From: Candidatus Cloacimonadota bacterium
GTDB lineage: Bacteria > Cloacimonadota > Cloacimonadia > Cloacimonadales > TCS61
Direction of reading: 5' to 3'
Assembly: GCA_003647825.1 (NCBI GenBank)
Contig: QMNP01000103.1
Location: 1 to 6,321, forward strand
DNA length: 6,321 nucleotides
Shown here: positions 6,063 through 6,321 of the stretch, piece by piece
How positions within the stretch are numbered: position 1 is the first letter of the stretch
Layout of the letters: each line of letters opens with the position of its first letter
The notes under the pieces: model-generated
What the model was told of the DNA's origin: nothing
The model's database searches: none
The model's input: the letters and a program-made list of their open reading frames with translations, nothing else
Program-made: the position numbers and the translations under genes

Positions 6063-6321
6063 ATGAGAAAAATTAGTTTAATGTTAATTTCGTTATTACT
6101 GGCGAGTTTTCTGTTTTCATCAGAAACAATTCGTTATGAAGATGCCTGGGGTACTGCAGGTTTTAGTTTAAACCAGCGCTCAAACAGTGGGGTAGGGCTT
6201 AATTTCTCTATCGATACTTTCACATTGGAAGATGCTAATATTGATGGTGAAGCTGTACAGAATGTACTTTTACCACAAACTTATCTGCAAAATGAAGCAG
6301 GTGCACCAAACCTTCCTGGCA
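6063..6321 (+). CDS. Exported protein, probable C25 (gingipain-type) peptidase propeptide, 3' truncated
   Basis: Only the first 86 codons are in the window; the frame is still open at the edge. The product starts with a signal peptide (MRK, then a hydrophobic run, cleavage near Ser19-Ser20 before Glu21), matching the Ala/Ser-then-Glu cleavage context of both carboxypeptidases. Residues 30-85 look like the beta-rich N-terminal propeptide of C25 cysteine peptidases: a strand region around FSLNQ and LNFSIDTFTLED, an inner Asp-Gly turn, then VLLPQTYLQNEAGAPNLPG, similar to the AG-x-P-x-LP stretch that precedes the IAIP-like strand in these propeptides. The His/Cys catalytic domain would lie beyond the window, so activity and specificity cannot be judged. 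Another exported FCB protein sharing this N-terminal fold is the alternative. The start is secure; the family is a moderate-confidence recognition. Confidence 0.7.
   Translation, partial: MRKISLMLISLLLASFLFSSETIRYEDAWGTAGFSLNQRSNSGVGLNFSIDTFTLEDANIDGEAVQNVLLPQTYLQNEAGAPNLPG

Noticed and set aside
1..6321. CRISPR array, insertion sequence or attachment site
   Set aside because: No regular direct repeats with spacers, no transposase frame and no terminal inverted repeats were seen; the tRNA is intact and I found no repeated piece of its 3' end in the window.

Overview
The window is AT-rich bacterial DNA. It holds one tRNA gene on the minus strand, followed by a run of four plus-strand genes that all begin with signal peptides; the last is cut by the window end. 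Two large proteins end in an Ig-like tail that starts NYPNPFNPSTT and closes in a short Lys/Leu-rich stretch (KKVILLK, GKMLMLK). This is the FlgD-Ig/type IX-secretion-like C-terminal domain common in the FCB group. All four reading frames have good Shine-Dalgarno sites (AGGAG, AGGAGG, GAGGG, AGGAG), which is unlike typical Bacteroidota. Tail, base composition and protein types together suggest a Cloacimonadota-like or related FCB candidate phylum. This placement is an inference from style; no marker gene is present.

Layout: 9-85 (-) is tRNA-Arg with anticodon UCG and an encoded CCA end. 86-163 is a short divergent spacer. 164-805 encodes an exported TPR-repeat protein of unknown role. 872-3655 and 3664-6027 encode two large secreted M14 metallocarboxypeptidases. 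6063-6321 is the start of a further exported protein that resembles the propeptide of C25 (gingipain-type) cysteine peptidases.

The main interest is how the three downstream genes fit together. Aligned on carboxypeptidase A numbering, the first carboxypeptidase has Gly207/Asp255, the pancreatic carboxypeptidase B pattern. The second has Asp207/Gln255, the N/E (regulatory) pattern. These are two different structural solutions for removing C-terminal Arg/Lys. If the next gene is a gingipain-like C25 peptidase that cleaves after Arg or Lys, the locus would encode an endopeptidase plus two exopeptidases that trim the basic ends it makes. This would parallel the gingipains and the secreted carboxypeptidase CPG70 of Porphyromonas gingivalis. 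The two carboxypeptidases share the same accessory architecture (prodomain, two transthyretin-like domains, a beta-sandwich module, secretion tail) although their catalytic domains belong to different M14 subfamilies. Only the first has an extra Ig-like domain before the tail. The very short gap between the two carboxypeptidase genes (8 nt) and the 35-nt gap to the C25-like gene suggest an operon; whether the TPR gene is part of it is open.
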